NCBI GenBank assembly: GCA_040954595.2
Contig: CM082585.2
Location: 7,626,001 to 7,690,000 of the forward strand
Direction of reading: 5' to 3'
DNA from: Balanoglossus misakiensis
Lineage: Eukaryota; Hemichordata
DNA length: 64,000 nucleotides
Part shown: piece after piece, positions 23,885-37,400 of the stretch
Position numbering within the stretch: position 1 is the stretch's first letter
Layout: every line of letters starts with the position of its first letter
The notes under the pieces: model-generated
The model's input: the letters and a program-made list of their open reading frames with translations, nothing else
Told to the model about the DNA's origin: nothing
Database searches by the model: none
Program-made: the position numbers and the translations under genes

Positions 23885-25632
23885 CCCAAAATGTTAAAAG
23901 AGATAAAATAGTTGTACTCACTTTGTTGGCTCATAGAGTGCCTTTGGCAGTGTTTCCTTATACAGTCTTAAAGAAGGACCAATGTTTTCATTCACCCAGT
24001 AGATCATTATGTTGGTCAACAGTTCGTCCAATGTGAAATGTTTCTCCAGGTCACCGTGAGGGGAGTTCGTCCACATTGCAAACTGTTCTATGACGTATGA
24101 AGCCAAGCCGAGCGGGGAATCGTTCAGCACGAAGCCTGTAGAAACGGCAGCGGACAACAATAATTATATTAGCATGCAATTGCAAACGCTCTTGTATTCT
24201 AATGTTCAAATGCATTTGTGGATGTTTTCGTTTCACGCTTTGCTTAAATGTGCATATGCAGACAAACACACAGGCAGGCATACAGACGACACAAGGATGG
24301 GTATATTGGGACAGACAAACGGTCTGAGTCGAAAATGACACACGTAGATAACAGCAATATAACAGCACAATGCTTAGTTACGTGACTGGACTGAAATTAC
24401 AGTGTAGTTTCGAACCTGGGGTGTCCGGTCGTGTCATGTGGAAATGAGTGTACGACACCATCGGGAACAGTCGCTTCGCGCGTCCGGAAAGAGGAAACAC
24501 GTACTCCACGTCTTCTTGGTCCACCACCAACGTAGGGAATAGACTTCCTATGGCCATTTTTATAAGATAATTCGATGGCAAACAGAACGGGGTGTTGGTA
24601 TGGAAACCTAACACGTGGCTAGTAAAATATGAAAAAAAGAGGATGGAAATTCAGTGCTAAAAATCCATGCAGACAGACAGGCAGACAGACATATCTTTCA
24701 TTTTGTATACTCATTTTGTAAATTGTTAAATCAAAATCTAACCCACCTTGGCTGGATACGACTAAGGTAGTTGCCGATGATGGACCCGAAGTCACCGCCG
24801 TGGATGTAAAATTTGTCAAATCCAAGTCTCGTCATGAGTTTGTCGAAGACGCGAGCCGCTGCCAGAGCATCGAAACCTATGGGGGAAGAGAAACGATACT
24901 TGATATTATCTTTTTTTCATATAATATATCTGAAGACTTATGGATAGCTTCATCACCATTCCCCATATACACCGATGACGCTGACATCATACCGTTGTCC
25001 CGGTAACCTTTTTTATACGTGCCTTGTTTGTGCGGTGCTTCAGAGAATCCAAAACCCGGTATGGAGGGACAGATCACCTCAAACGCGTCGTCCTCGCTCC
25101 CTCCGTGGTTCAGGGGGTCAGTCAACATGGGGATTATTTTGTAGAACTCGAAGAAGGAGCCCGGCCAACCGTGAACCAAGAGTAGCGGTCGTCTGGCGTT
25201 CTCCCCGGAGTCTCTCTTCGGTTTGGCGTGGACGAAGTGCACGTCTATTCCCTCGATGACGGTCATGTAGTGATCGAATCCGTTCAGAAGTCGTTCTTGC
25301 TTGCGCCAGTCGAACCCGCCTTTCCAGTACCGGGCCACGACGTCCCCGACGTACTCCGGGTCGACGTGGTACAGGCTCGGCGAATCTTCCAGGGGTTCGA
25401 ATAGTCTGGCGGTCAGGTTCAAGCGCCAGCTCAAGTCCGCCAGGACGTCGTCAGCGACTCGTATTTCGAACTCCCGGACGCTGGCGTCTCCCTCGCCCGC
25501 GGGTTTTTCTCCGACGCCCCACCACCCGTCGCCGTACACGGCATCAGTCGGCGGAGACGCAAGAAAACCACCCAGATACAGGGCGATCGCCGTGGTGGTA
25601 ATAAACACGGTGACTTTTATTTTCCGACCCAT
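23404..25632 (-). CDS. Microsomal epoxide hydrolase-like protein b (EPHX1 family), about 457-462 aa
   Basis: Five exons: 25023-25632 (or 25008-25632), 24747-24876, 24416-24618, 23922-24135, 23404-23620. The second and third match gene a in length exactly (130 and 203 nt). An N-terminal anchor (VTVFITTTAIALYLGGF) is followed by EHN motifs (DGWWGVG, IEGIDVHFVHAKP) and an intact HGWPGSFFEFYK oxyanion motif. The nucleophile motif reads GGDFGS, and the acid candidate sits in KHELIRLPKTW. The catalytic-His site, GGHFAA in the family, reads GGRFAA here (codon CGC). The exon 1 donor is either GC (giving gene-a length) or a GT 15 nt on. The protein is probably ER-anchored but perhaps not catalytic. 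Confidence 0.92.
23758..23881. repeat. (TCTG)n and (CT)n microsatellites
   Basis: TCTG/TTTG tetranucleotides followed by a pure CT run, in the last intron of epoxide hydrolase gene b. It mirrors the simple repeat in gene a. Confidence 0.95.
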
Positions 25633-26398
25633 CGCAGTTGTCTGTCAGTTGAAATAGAATCACAGTATTATGGGAAAAATGTACAGCACAATCTACTGCT
25701 AGAACAGATGTGAATGGCATGGATAAGGCAGTGGGTGACAAAGGTGGTCGCTCGGAGTGACAGCTACCAGCAAAAACACACGTTCCGATCAGAGACACCC
25801 ACATGCAAGCTACCATATGGCATGGGGATTATGTACATGTACAGCGTCGAACAACCACTTTCTATTTGAATTGTGCCGCTATTGACATAAAGTGTGGGGT
25901 GAAGAAAGTGCAGATTAGGCCTATAAGCATCACGATCGCATCTCTTTTCGAAAAAGTACCGCTTATATTTTTAATGATAATATTAGGACAACATTTAATC
26001 AGAATGGAAAATCTGAAGGTACTTTTATAACACCTAGAAGAAATAGAAAATTGACAACGATTTCTGTTTTGTTTAATATCTTCTCGAAACACATTTTTGT
26101 GCCTATGAACCAATGTTTGCATTTGTGACATGTTCATATACTTTTCAGCACTAGGTGGCGCTCTGCAATTCTCTCGGGAGGACGATGCTGACTCGGATTT
26201 ACTTTCGGATTTTGCCGTCCGTGCCAAAAAAATGTCATACGTTTCATAAAGCGGTCTACTTTTATCACAGTGTTTTTATACTACCGAATAAAAAAATCGA
26301 TGGTTGTTCGAAAATGCATAACTTCGTTCAGTTACACTAAACCGAAAATGGATCCGAAAGCGAATCTGAGTCTAACGTCGTGGCGGGCGGTCTGTCAT
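25633..26398. other. Upstream region of epoxide hydrolase gene b
   Basis: No gene seen. It presumably contains the 5' UTR and promoter of gene b near 25640-25720, without a clear TATA box. Confidence 0.5.
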
Positions 26399-26408
26399 GG
26401 CGGCGCTT
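26399..26408. repeat. Target-site duplication, left copy
   Basis: GGCGGCGCTT, repeated directly at 26835-26844 on the other side of the foldback element. Confidence 0.8.
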
Positions 26409-26834
26409 TAGTCTCGGTTACCCAGAGCCCTCTGCTTCTTCCGTTAGGCACTCCAGAAAGAGGGTCTGGGGAAACCCGGTAGACAAACCGTCAGGCGGAA
26501 TCGGGACAGCTGCGATGCATGACGGGAGATTAATATTCGATACGATATTATGATATGTCGATATTAGAAAACTATTTACCGAACTTCTCTCTCTCTTTTC
26601 AATTTGTATACAGTTTTAGCAGGTCTAGCACTTCTCAGCATGTTTTCTTTATCGTATGTCATATATGTCGGCCGTGGGTTCGCGCGCAGGACGTCGCCAT
26701 TTTGGAATATTAATCTCCCGTCATGCATCGCAGCTGTCCCGATTCCGCCTGACGGTTTGTCTACCGGGTTTCCCCAGACCCTCTTTCTGGAGTGCCTAAC
26801 GGAAGAAGCAGAGGGCTCTGGGTAACCGAGACTA
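26409..26834. mobile_element. Foldback/MITE element with perfect 130-bp terminal inverted repeats
   Basis: Bases 26409-26538 and 26705-26834 are reverse complements over 130 bp with no mismatch that I can find. Ends read TAGTCTCGGTTACC. The element is flanked by a 10-bp direct repeat GGCGGCGCTT at 26399-26408 and 26835-26844, which is a target-site duplication. The 166-bp centre has no meaningful ORF, so it is non-autonomous. A 10-bp duplication with long TIRs is most like Mutator-type elements; that class is an inference. Perfect arms imply a recent insertion or gene conversion. Confidence 0.88.
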
Positions 26835-26844
26835 GGCGGCGCTT
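26835..26844. repeat. Target-site duplication, right copy
   Basis: GGCGGCGCTT, matching 26399-26408. Confidence 0.8.
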
Positions 26845-27040
26845 CTGTTGTTACTGGTACTGATATTGTTTGATTGTACCATTTCAGAACGTGGTATTGC
26901 GGCAACTACTACTAAACCAACTTCTTCATTGGTATGGCTGACATCATGTATAATTCATAAGGAACTCAGGTGGCTGCTTAGGACTCGTATGACGTATTCC
27001 CTACCAGTGGCTGACTAGGGGTGGGGGACCAACTACAGAG

Positions 27041-27713
27041 CTCAGCTGTGGCCAGCAACACTTGGAAGCACATGGGAATGGTAAGTAAGTAATTTCAGAG
27101 TTCTAAGAATCCACGTGGCTTGGGAGGTCCCCATGCCCAAAATAGGCATACCTTTGCCAGTGAAGTTGATGAACCATACCATGAGTATGATAACTATGGC
27201 AACGGTATACGCTTCCTGGCCCTATAATTTTACGTGCTTTGGTGTACCCCATATACGAGACGAAAATGCCCAAGTGACCAAAATTCACGAAGTCATGAAT
27301 TTTATCATTTAATGACTTTCATGAGCTGTAGATAATGAAATATGTCAAAAAGTCACCAATTCTCGACTTTGTGAATGTTGGTCGTTTTGGCATTTTTAAA
27401 CATATTTCATGAGCTATAGCTTTTTTGGGAATGAAAGTATAGAGTAAATCATAGTCATCGTCACTCATTCTTGTCTTCACACAAAACATCACACCAATGA
27501 TGGTAATTTATTTTTATTTCATTTTATTCCATTTTCTATAAAATCATGACAAAACCAGAGTGTTGAAATTTGACTTGTGTTCACTTTCTGTTCTAGGTCT
27601 ATCTGTGGGATAACAATGAAGCTGTCATCGAATGGTCCGGCCGGATCACACCACTGAAGAGAGAAGTTGCTCTTGTTTCAGAGACTGTTATAAAATTTTC
27701 GGACAAAAGGCGC
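27041..27713 (+). CDS. Possible terminal exon pair of an unidentified plus-strand gene
   Basis: An open stretch ending at a GTAAGTAAG donor at about 27079 (...NTWKHMGM) could splice to an acceptor (TTCTGTTCTAG) before 27598, continuing VYLWDNNEAVIEWSGRITPL and then KREVALVSETVIKFSDKRR to a TAA at 27711-27713. The phase agrees and the composition reads like protein. I do not recognise it, and the upstream exons are not seen. It may equally be part of an old transposon. Confidence 0.2.
27240..27440 (+). repeat. Diverged relic monomers of the 88-bp satellite
   Basis: Fragments such as TTCATGAGCTGTAG and TTCATGAGCTATAG at about 90-bp spacing, with a degraded CACGAAGTC/GACTTTGTGAA core, resemble the satellite unit but are far more diverged. 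They lie about 1 kb left of the main array in the same orientation as its left arm. Confidence 0.6.
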
Positions 27714-28437
27714 TAAGTATGCTCAATTCAAGTTTAGAAGCCTATGTTCAATTTAAGTTCAGAAGGCTAATTAAACAATTATCACCTATAACTTTTATGG
27801 TGACCCTCACATCAGTTGTCTCAAATTTGAAATTCAAAATTGATGCCAATATTTGTGTTAACTTTGACTTACGACCCATGCCTGACCTATGATACGAGTA
27901 TAAACATGAGGTTTCTGAAGTTATAACTGATTAGAAATTTGAGAAATCAACTATGAGACAATTTAAAACTTGACTATCTTAAATCATTTATCAAATTCAT
28001 TGAACTAGACATTTAGACCCTAATGTCATAAAGTAAATGTAAATATTAAGCTATTTTAGGAACTTAAGCAAGTCTTGTACTTTTTATCACTTCCTGCTCA
28101 AAGGCAACTTTGCTACAGATTACATGCCTCGAATTTTTTTTTATGGGATTTGCTTTCGAGTTATATTTCTAGTATTGTCATCACTACAAATTTACATATT
28201 AAATGAATTCATGAGTGATATACATGTATTCTTGATTTACTGCACTTGATAGAGTACAAACTCATTAGAAATGAGACGAATCAACTATGAGCACAATTCC
28301 ACATTTTACTGTCCCGTGTGACTGCTATTCTTAACTGTGATTGTAAATTTAATTTTGCTTCTGTCAGACCTTTTATTAGTTACTGTAATGTTTTTTACGT
28401 GAACTTGTTCGCTCATTTTATATCATGAATAAGAAAA
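27714..28437. other. Unique AT-rich sequence left of the satellite
   Basis: I see no gene, repeat or RNA here. It separates the relic monomers from the main array. Confidence 0.5.
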
Positions 28438-31400
28438 CTTGATTTTCATGAGCTATAAACCATGGTTTTTATCAAAAAAACACCAAATTTTGAAATTTCG
28501 CGAAGTCGAAAAATTGACATTTCTGGATGATTTTCATGAGCTATAACCCATGGTTTTTATCAAAAAACACCAAATTTTGAAATTTCGCGAAGTCGAAAAA
28601 TTGACATTTCTGGATGATTTTCATGAGCTATAACCCATGGTTTTTATCCAAAAACCACCAAATTTTGAAATTTCGCGAAGTCGAAAAATTGACATTTCTG
28701 GATGATTTTCATGAGCTATAACCCATGGTTTTTATCAAAAAACCACCAAATTTTGAAATTTCGCGAAGTCGAAAAATTGACATTTCTGGATGATTTTCAT
28801 GAGCTATAACCCATGGTTTTTATCAAAAACCACCAAATTTTGAAATTTCGCGAAGTCGAAAAATTGACATTTCTGGATGATTTTCATGAGCTATAACCCA
28901 TGGTTTTTTATCAAAAAAACACCAAATTTTGAAATTTCGCGAAGTCGAAAAATTGACATTTCTGGATGATTTTCATGAGCTATAACCCATGGTTTTTATC
29001 CAAAAACCACCAAATTTTGAAATTTCGCGAAGTCGAAAAATTGACATTTCTGGATGATTTTCATGAGCTATAACCCATGGTTTTTATCCAAAAACCACCA
29101 AATTTTGAAATTTCGCGAAGTCGAAAAATTGACATTTCTGGATGATTTTCATGAGCTATAACCCATGGTTTTTATCCAAAAACCACCAAATTTTGAAATT
29201 TCGCGAAGTCGAAAAATTGACATTTCTGGATGATTTTCATGAGCTATAACCCATGGTTTTTATCCAAAAACCACCAAATTTTGAAATTTCGCGAAGTCGA
29301 AAAATTGACATTTCTGGATGATTTTCATGAGCTATAACTCATGGTTTTTATCCAAAACCCACCAAATTTTGAAATTTCGCGAAGTCGAAAAATTGACATT
29401 TCTGGATGATTTTCATGAGCTATAACCCATGGTTTTTATCCAAAAACCACCAATTTTTGAAATTTCGCGAAGTCGAAAAATTGACATTTCTGGATGATTT
29501 TCATGAGCTATAAACCCATGGTTTTTATCCAAAAACCACCAAATTTTGAAATTTCGCGAGGTCGAAAAATTGACATTTCTGGATGTTTTTCATGAGCTAT
29601 AACCCATGGTTTTTATCCAAAAACCACCAAATTTTGAAATTTCGCGAGGTCGAAAAATTGACATTTCTGGATGTTTTTCATGAGCTATAACCCATGGTTT
29701 TTATCCAAAAAACCACCAAATTTTGAAATTTCGCGAAGTCGAAAAATTGACATTTCTGGATGATTTTCATGAGCTATAACCCATGGTTTTTATCCAAAAA
29801 CCACCAAATTTTGAAATTTCGCGAAGTCGAAAAATTGACATTTCTGGATGATTTTCATGAGCTATAACCCATGGTTTTTATCCAAAAACCACCAAATTTT
29901 GAAATTTCGCGAAGTCGAAAAATTGACATTTCTGGATGATTTTCATGAGCTATAACCCATGGTTTTTATCCAAAAACCACCAAATTTTGAAATTTCGCGA
30001 AGTCGAAAAATTGACATTTCTGGATGATTTTCATGAGCTATAACCCATGGTTTTTATCCAAAAACCACCAAATTTTGAAATTTCGCGAAGTCGAAAAATT
30101 GACATTTCTGGATGATTTTCATGAGCTATAACCCATGGTTTTTATCCAAAAACCACCAAATTTTGAAATTTCGCGAAGTCGAAAAATTGACATTTCTGGA
30201 TGATTTTCATGAGCTATAACCCATGGTTTTTATCCAAAAACCACCAAATTTTGAAATTTCGCGAAGTCGAAAAATTGACATTTCTGGATGATTTTCATGA
30301 GCTATAACCCATGGTTTTTATCCAAAAACCACCAAATTTTGAAATTTCGCGAAGTCGAAAAATTGACATTTCTGGATGATTTTCATGAGCTATAACCCAT
30401 GGTTTTTATCCAAAAACCACCAAATTTTGAAATTTCGCGAGGTCGAAAAATTGACATTTCTGGATGTTTTTCATGAGCTATAACCCATGGTTTTTATCCA
30501 AAAACCACCAAATTTTGAAATTTCGCGAAGTCGAAAAATTGACATTTCTGGATGATTTTCATGAGCTATAACCCATGGTTTTTATCCAAAAAACCACCAA
30601 ATTTTGAAATTTCGCGAAGTCGAAAAATTGACATTTCTGGATGATTTTCATGAGCTATAACCCATGGTTTTTATCCAAAACCACCAAATTTTGAAATTTC
30701 GCGAAGTCGAAAAATTGACATTTCTGGATGATTTTCATGAGCTATAACCCATGGTTTTTATCCAAAAACCACCAAATTTTGAAATTTCGCGAAGTCGAAA
30801 AATTGACATTTCTGGATGATTTTCATGAGCTATAACCCATGGTTTTTATCCAAAAACCACCAAATTTTGAAATTTCGCGAAGTCGAAAAATTGACATTTC
30901 TGGATGATTTTCATGAGCTATAACCCATGGTTTTTATCCAAAAACCACCAAATTTTGAAATTTCGCGAGGTCGAAAAATTGACATTTCTGGATGTTTTTC
31001 ATGAGCTATAACCCATGGTTTTTATCCAAAAACCACCAAATTTTGAAATTTCGCGAAGTCGAAAAATTGACATTTCTGGATGATTTTCATGAGCTATAAC
31101 CCATGGTTTTTATCCAAAAACCACCAAATTTTGAAATTTCGCGAAGTCGAAAAATTGACATTTCTGGATGATTTTCATGAGCTATAACCCATGGTTTTTA
31201 TCCAAAAACCACCAAATTTTGAAATTTCGCGAAGTCGAAAAATTGACATTTCTGGATGATTTTCATGAGCTATAACCCATGGTTTTTATCCAAAAACCAC
31301 CAAATTTTGAAATTTCGCGAAGTCGAAAAATTGACATTTCTGGATGATTTTCATGAGCTATAACCCATGGTTTTTATCCAAAAACCACCAAATTTTGAAA

Positions 31401-34400
31401 TTTCGCGAAGTCGAAAAATTGACATTTCTGGATGATTTTCATGAGCTATAACCCATGGTTTTTATCCAAAAACCACCAAATTTTGAAATTTCGCGAAGTC
31501 GAAAAATTGACATTTCTGGATGATTTTCATGAGCTATAACCCATGGTTTTTATCCAAAAACCACCAAATTTTGAAATTTCGCGAAGTCGAAAAATTGACA
31601 TTTCTGGATGATTTTCATGAGCTATAACCCATGGTTTTTATCCAAAAAACACCAAATTTTGAAATTTCGCGAAGTCGAAAAATTGACATTTCTGGATGAT
31701 TTTCATGAGCTATAACCCATGGTTTTTATCCAAAAACCACCAAATTTTGAAATTTGCGAAGTCGAAAAATTGACATTTCTGGATGATTTTCATGAGCTAT
31801 AACCCATGGTTTTTATCCAAAAACCACCAAATTTTGAAATTTCGCGAAGTCGAAAAAATTGACATTTCTGGATGATTTTCATGAGCTATAACCCATGGTT
31901 TTTATCCAAAAACCACCAAATTTTGAAATTTCGCGAAGTCGAAAAATTGACATTTCTGGATGATTTTCATGAGCTATAACCCATGGTTTTTATCCAAAAA
32001 CCACCAAATTTTGAAATTTCGCGAAGGTCGAAAAATTGACATTTCTGGATGTTTTTCATGAGCTATAACCCATGGTTTTTATCCAAAAACCACCAAATTT
32101 TGAAATTTCGCGAAGGTCGAAAAATTGACATTTCTGGATGATTTTCATGAGCTATAACCCATGGTTTTTATCCAAAAACCACCAAATTTTGAAATTTCGC
32201 GAAGTCGAAAAATTGACATTTCTGGATGATTTTCATGAGCTATAACCCATGGTTTTTATCCAAAAACCACCAAATTTTGAAATTTCGCGAAGTCGAAAAA
32301 TTGACATTTCTGGATGATTTTCATGAGCTATAACCCATGGTTTTTATCCAAAAACCACCAAATTTTGAAATTTCGCGAAGGTCGAAAAATTGACATTTCT
32401 GGATGATTTTCATGAGCTATAACCCATGGTTTTTATCCAAAAACCACCAAATTTTGAAATTTCGCGAAGTCGAAAAATTGACATTTCTGGATGATTTTCA
32501 TGAGCTATAACCCATGGTTTTTATCCAAAAACCACCAAATTTTGAAATTTCGCGAAGTCGAAAAATTGACATTTCTGGATGATTTTCATGAGCTATAACC
32601 CATGGTTTTTATCCAAAAACCACCAAATTTTGAAATTTCGCGAAGTCGAAAAATTGACATTTCTGGATGATTTTCATGAGCTATAACCCATGGTTTTTAT
32701 CCAAAAACCACCAAATTTTGAAATTTCGCGAAGTCGAAAAATTGACATTTCTGGATGATTTTCATGAGCTATAACCCATGGTTTTTATCCAAAAACCACC
32801 AAATTTTGAAATTTCGCGAAGTCGAAAAATTGACATTTCTGGATGATTTTCATGAGCTATAACCCATGGTTTTTATCCAAAAACCACCAAATTTTGAAAT
32901 TTCGCGAAGTCGAAAAATTGACATTTCTGGATGATTTTCATGAGCTATAACCCATGGTTTTTATCCAAAAACCACCAAATTTTGAAATTTCGCGAAGTCG
33001 AAAAATTGACATTTCTGGATGATTTTCATGAGCTATAACCCATGGTTTTTATCCAAAAACCACCAAATTTTGAAATTTCGCGAAGTCGAAAAATTGACAT
33101 TTCTGGATGATTTTCATGAGCTATAACCCATGGTTTTTATCCAAAAACCACCAAATTTTGAAATTTCGCGAGGTCGAAAAATTGACATTTCTGGATGATT
33201 TTCATGAGCTATAACCCATGGTTTTTATCCAAAAACCACCAAATTTTGAAATTTCGCGAGGTCGAAAAATTGACATTTCTGGATGTTTTTCATGAGCTAT
33301 AACCCATGGTTTTTATCCAAAAACCACCAAATTTTGAAATTTCGCGAGGTCGAAAAATTGACATTTCTGGATGTTTTTCATGAGCTATAACCCATGGTTT
33401 TTATCCAAAAACCACCAAATTTTGAAATTTCGCGAGGTCGAAAAATTGACATTTCTGGATGTTTTTCATGAGCTATAACCCATGGTTTTTATCCAAAAAC
33501 CACCAAATTTTGAAATTTCGCGAAGTCGAAAAATTGACATTTCTGGATGTTTTTCATGAGCTATAACCCATGGTTTTTATCCAAAAACCACCAAATTTTG
33601 AAATTTCGCGAAGTCGAAAAATTGACATTTCTGGATGATTTTCATGAGCTATAACCCATGGTTTTTATCCAAAAACCACCAAATTTTGAAATTTCGCGAA
33701 GTCGAAAAATTGACATTTCTGGATGATTTTCATGAGCTATAACCCATGGTTTTTATCCAAAAACCACCAAATTTTGAAATTTCGCGAAGTCGAAAAATTG
33801 ACATTTCTGGATGATTTTCATGAGCTATAACCCATGGTTTTTATCCAAAAACCACCAAATTTTGAAATTTCGCGAAGTCGAAAAATTGACATTTCTGGAT
33901 GATTTTCATGAGCTATAACCCATGGTTTTTATCCAAAAACCACCAAATTTTGAAATTTCGCGAAGTCGAAAAATTGACATTTCTGGATGATTTTCATGAG
34001 CTATAACCCATGGTTTTTATCCAAAAACCACCAAATTTTGAAATTTCGCGAAGTCGAAAAATTGACATTTCTGGATGATTTTCATGAGCTATAACCCATG
34101 GTTTTTATCCAAAAACCACCAAATTTTGAAATTTCGCGAAGTCGAAAAATTGACATTTCTGGATGATTTTCATGAGCTATAACCCATGGTTTTTATCCAA
34201 AAACCACCAAATTTTGAAATTTCGCGAAGTCGAAAAATTGACATTTCTGGATGATTTTCATGAGCTATAACCCATGGTTTTTATCCAAAAACCACCAAAT
34301 TTTGAAATTTCGCGAAGTCGAAAAATTGACATTTCTGGATGATTTTCATGAGCTATAACCCATGGTTTTTATCCAAAAACCACCAAATTTTGAAATTTCG

Positions 34401-37400
34401 CGAAGTCGAAAAATTGACATTTCTGGATGATTTTCATGAGCTATAACCCATGGTTTTTATCCAAAAACCACCAAATTTTGAAATTTCGCGAAGGTCGAAA
34501 ATTGACATTTCTGGATGATTTTCATGAGCTATAACCCATGGTTTTTATCCAAAAACCACCAAATTTTGAAATTTCGCGAAGTCGAAAAATTGACATTTCT
34601 GGATGATTTTCATGAGCTATAACCCATGGTTTTTATCCAAAAACCACCAAATTTTGAAATTTCGCGAAGTCGAAAAATTGACATTTCTGGATGATTTTCA
34701 TGAGCTATAACCCATGGTTTTTATCCAAAAACCACCAAATTTTGAAATTTCGCGAAGTCGAAAAATTGACATTTCTGGATGATTTTCATGAGCTATAACC
34801 CATGGTTTTTATCCAAAAACCACCAAATTTTGAAATTTCGCGAAGTCGAAAAATTGACATTTCTGGATGATTTTCATGAGCTATAACCCATGGTTTTTAT
34901 CCAAAAACCACCAAATTTTGAAATTTCGCGAAGTCGAAAAATTGACATTTCTGGATGATTTTCATGAGCTATAACCCATGGTTTTTATCCAAAAACCACC
35001 AAATTTTGAAATTTCGCGAAGTCGAAAAATTGACATTTCTGGATGATTTTCATGAGCTATAACCCATGGTTTTTATCCAAAAACCACCAAATTTTGAAAT
35101 TTCGCGAAGTCGAAAAATTGACATTTCTGGATGATTTTCATGAGCTATAACCCATGGTTTTTATCCAAAAACCACCAAATTTTGAAATTTCGCGAAGTCG
35201 AAAAATTGACATTTCTGGATGATTTTCATGAGCTATAACCCATGGTTTTTATCCAAAAACCACCAAATTTTGAAATTTCGCGAAGTCGAAAAATTGACAT
35301 TTCTGGATGATTTTCATGAGCTATAACCCATGGTTTTTATCCAAAAACCACCAAATTTTGAAATTTCGCGAAGTCGAAAAATTGACATTTCTGGATGATT
35401 TTCATGAGCTATAACCCATGGTTTTTATCCAAAAACCACCAAATTTTGAAATTTCGCGAAGTCGAAAAATTGACATTTCTGGATGATTTTCATGAGCTAT
35501 AACCCATGGTTTTTATCCAAAAACCACCAAATTTTGAAATTTCGCGAAGTCGAAAAATTGACATTTCTGGATGATTTTCATGAGCTATAACCCATGGTTT
35601 TTATCCAAAAACCACCAAATTTTGAAATTTCGCGAAGTCGAAAAATTGACATTTCTGGATGATTTTCATGAGCTATAACCCATGGTTTTTATCCAAAAAC
35701 CACCAAATTTTGAAATTTCGCGAAGTCGAAAAATTGACATTTCTGGATGATTTTCATGAGCTATAACCCATGGTTTTTATCCAAAAACCACCAAATTTTG
35801 AAATTTCGCGAAGTCGAAAAATTGACATTTCTGGATGATTTTCATGAGCTATAACCCATGGTTTTTATCCAAAAACCACCAAATTTTGAAATTTCGCGAA
35901 GTCGAAAAATTGACATTTCTGGATGATTTTCATGAGCTATAACCCATGGTTTTTATCCAAAAACCACCAAATTTTGAAATTTCGCGAAGTCGAAAAATTG
36001 ACATTTCTGGATGATTTTCATGAGCTATAACCCATGGTTTTTATCCAAAAACCACCAAATTTTGAAATTTCGCGAAGTCGAAAAATTGACATTTCTGGAT
36101 GATTTTCATGAGCTATAACCCATGGTTTTTATCCAAAAACCACCAAATTTTGAAATTTCGCGAAGTCGAAAAATTGACATTTCTGGATGATTTTCATGAG
36201 CTATAACCCATGGTTTTTATCCAAAAACCACCAAATTTTGAAATTTCGCGAAGTCGAAAAATTGACATTTCTGGATGATTTTCATGAGCTATAACCCATG
36301 GTTTTTATCCAAAAAACCACCAAATTTTGAAATTTCGCGAAGTCGAAAAATTGACATTTCTGGATGATTTTCATGAGCTATAACCCATGGTTTTTATCCA
36401 AAAACCACCAAATTTTGAAATTTCACGAAGTCGAAAAATTGACATTTCTGGATGATTTTCATGAGCTATAACCCATGGTTTTTATCCAAAAACCACCAAA
36501 TTTTGAAATTTCGCGAAGTCGAAAAATTGACATTTCTGGATGATTTTCATGAGCTATAACCCATGGTTTTTATCCAAAAACCACCAAATTTTGAAATTTC
36601 GCGAAGTCGAAAAATTGACATTTCTGGATGATTTTCATGAGCTATAACCCATGGTTTTTATCCAAAAACCACCAAATTTTGAAATTTCGCGAAGTCGAAA
36701 AATTGACATTTCTGGATGATTTTCATGAGCTATAACCCATGGTTTTTATCCAAAAACCACCAAATTTTGAAATTTCGCGAAGTCGAAAAATTGACATTTC
36801 TGGATGATTTTCATGAGCTATAACCCATGGTTTTTATCCAAAAACCACCAAATTTTGAAATTTCGCGAAGTCGAAAAATTGACATTTCTGGATGATTTTC
36901 ATGAGCTATAACCCATGGTTTTTATCCAAAAACCACCAAATTTTGAAATTTCGCGAAGTCGAAAAATTGACATTTCTGGATGATTTTCATGAGCTATAAC
37001 CCATGGTTTTTATCCAAAAACCACCAAATTTTGAAATTTCGCGAAGTCGAAAAATTGACATTTCTGGATGATTTTCATGAGCTATAACCCATGGTTTTTA
37101 TCCAAAAACCACCAAATTTTGAAATTTCGCGAAGTCGAAAAATTGACATTTCTGGATGATTTTCATGAGCTATAACCCATGGTTTTTATCCAAAAACCAC
37201 CAAATTTTGAAATTTCGCGAAGTCGAAAAATTGACATTTCTGGATGATTTTCATGAGCTATAACCCATGGTTTTTATCCAAAAACCACCAAATTTTGAAA
37301 TTTCGCGAAGTCGAAAAATTGACATTTCTGGATGATTTTCATGAGCTATAACCCATGGTTTTTATCCAAAAACCACCAAATTTTGAAATTTCGCGAAGTC

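Noticed and set aside
25862-26227. Minus ORF of 121 aa upstream of epoxide hydrolase b
   Set aside because: It begins at a non-ATG codon, is AT-rich in its second half, has no family match and no splice support.
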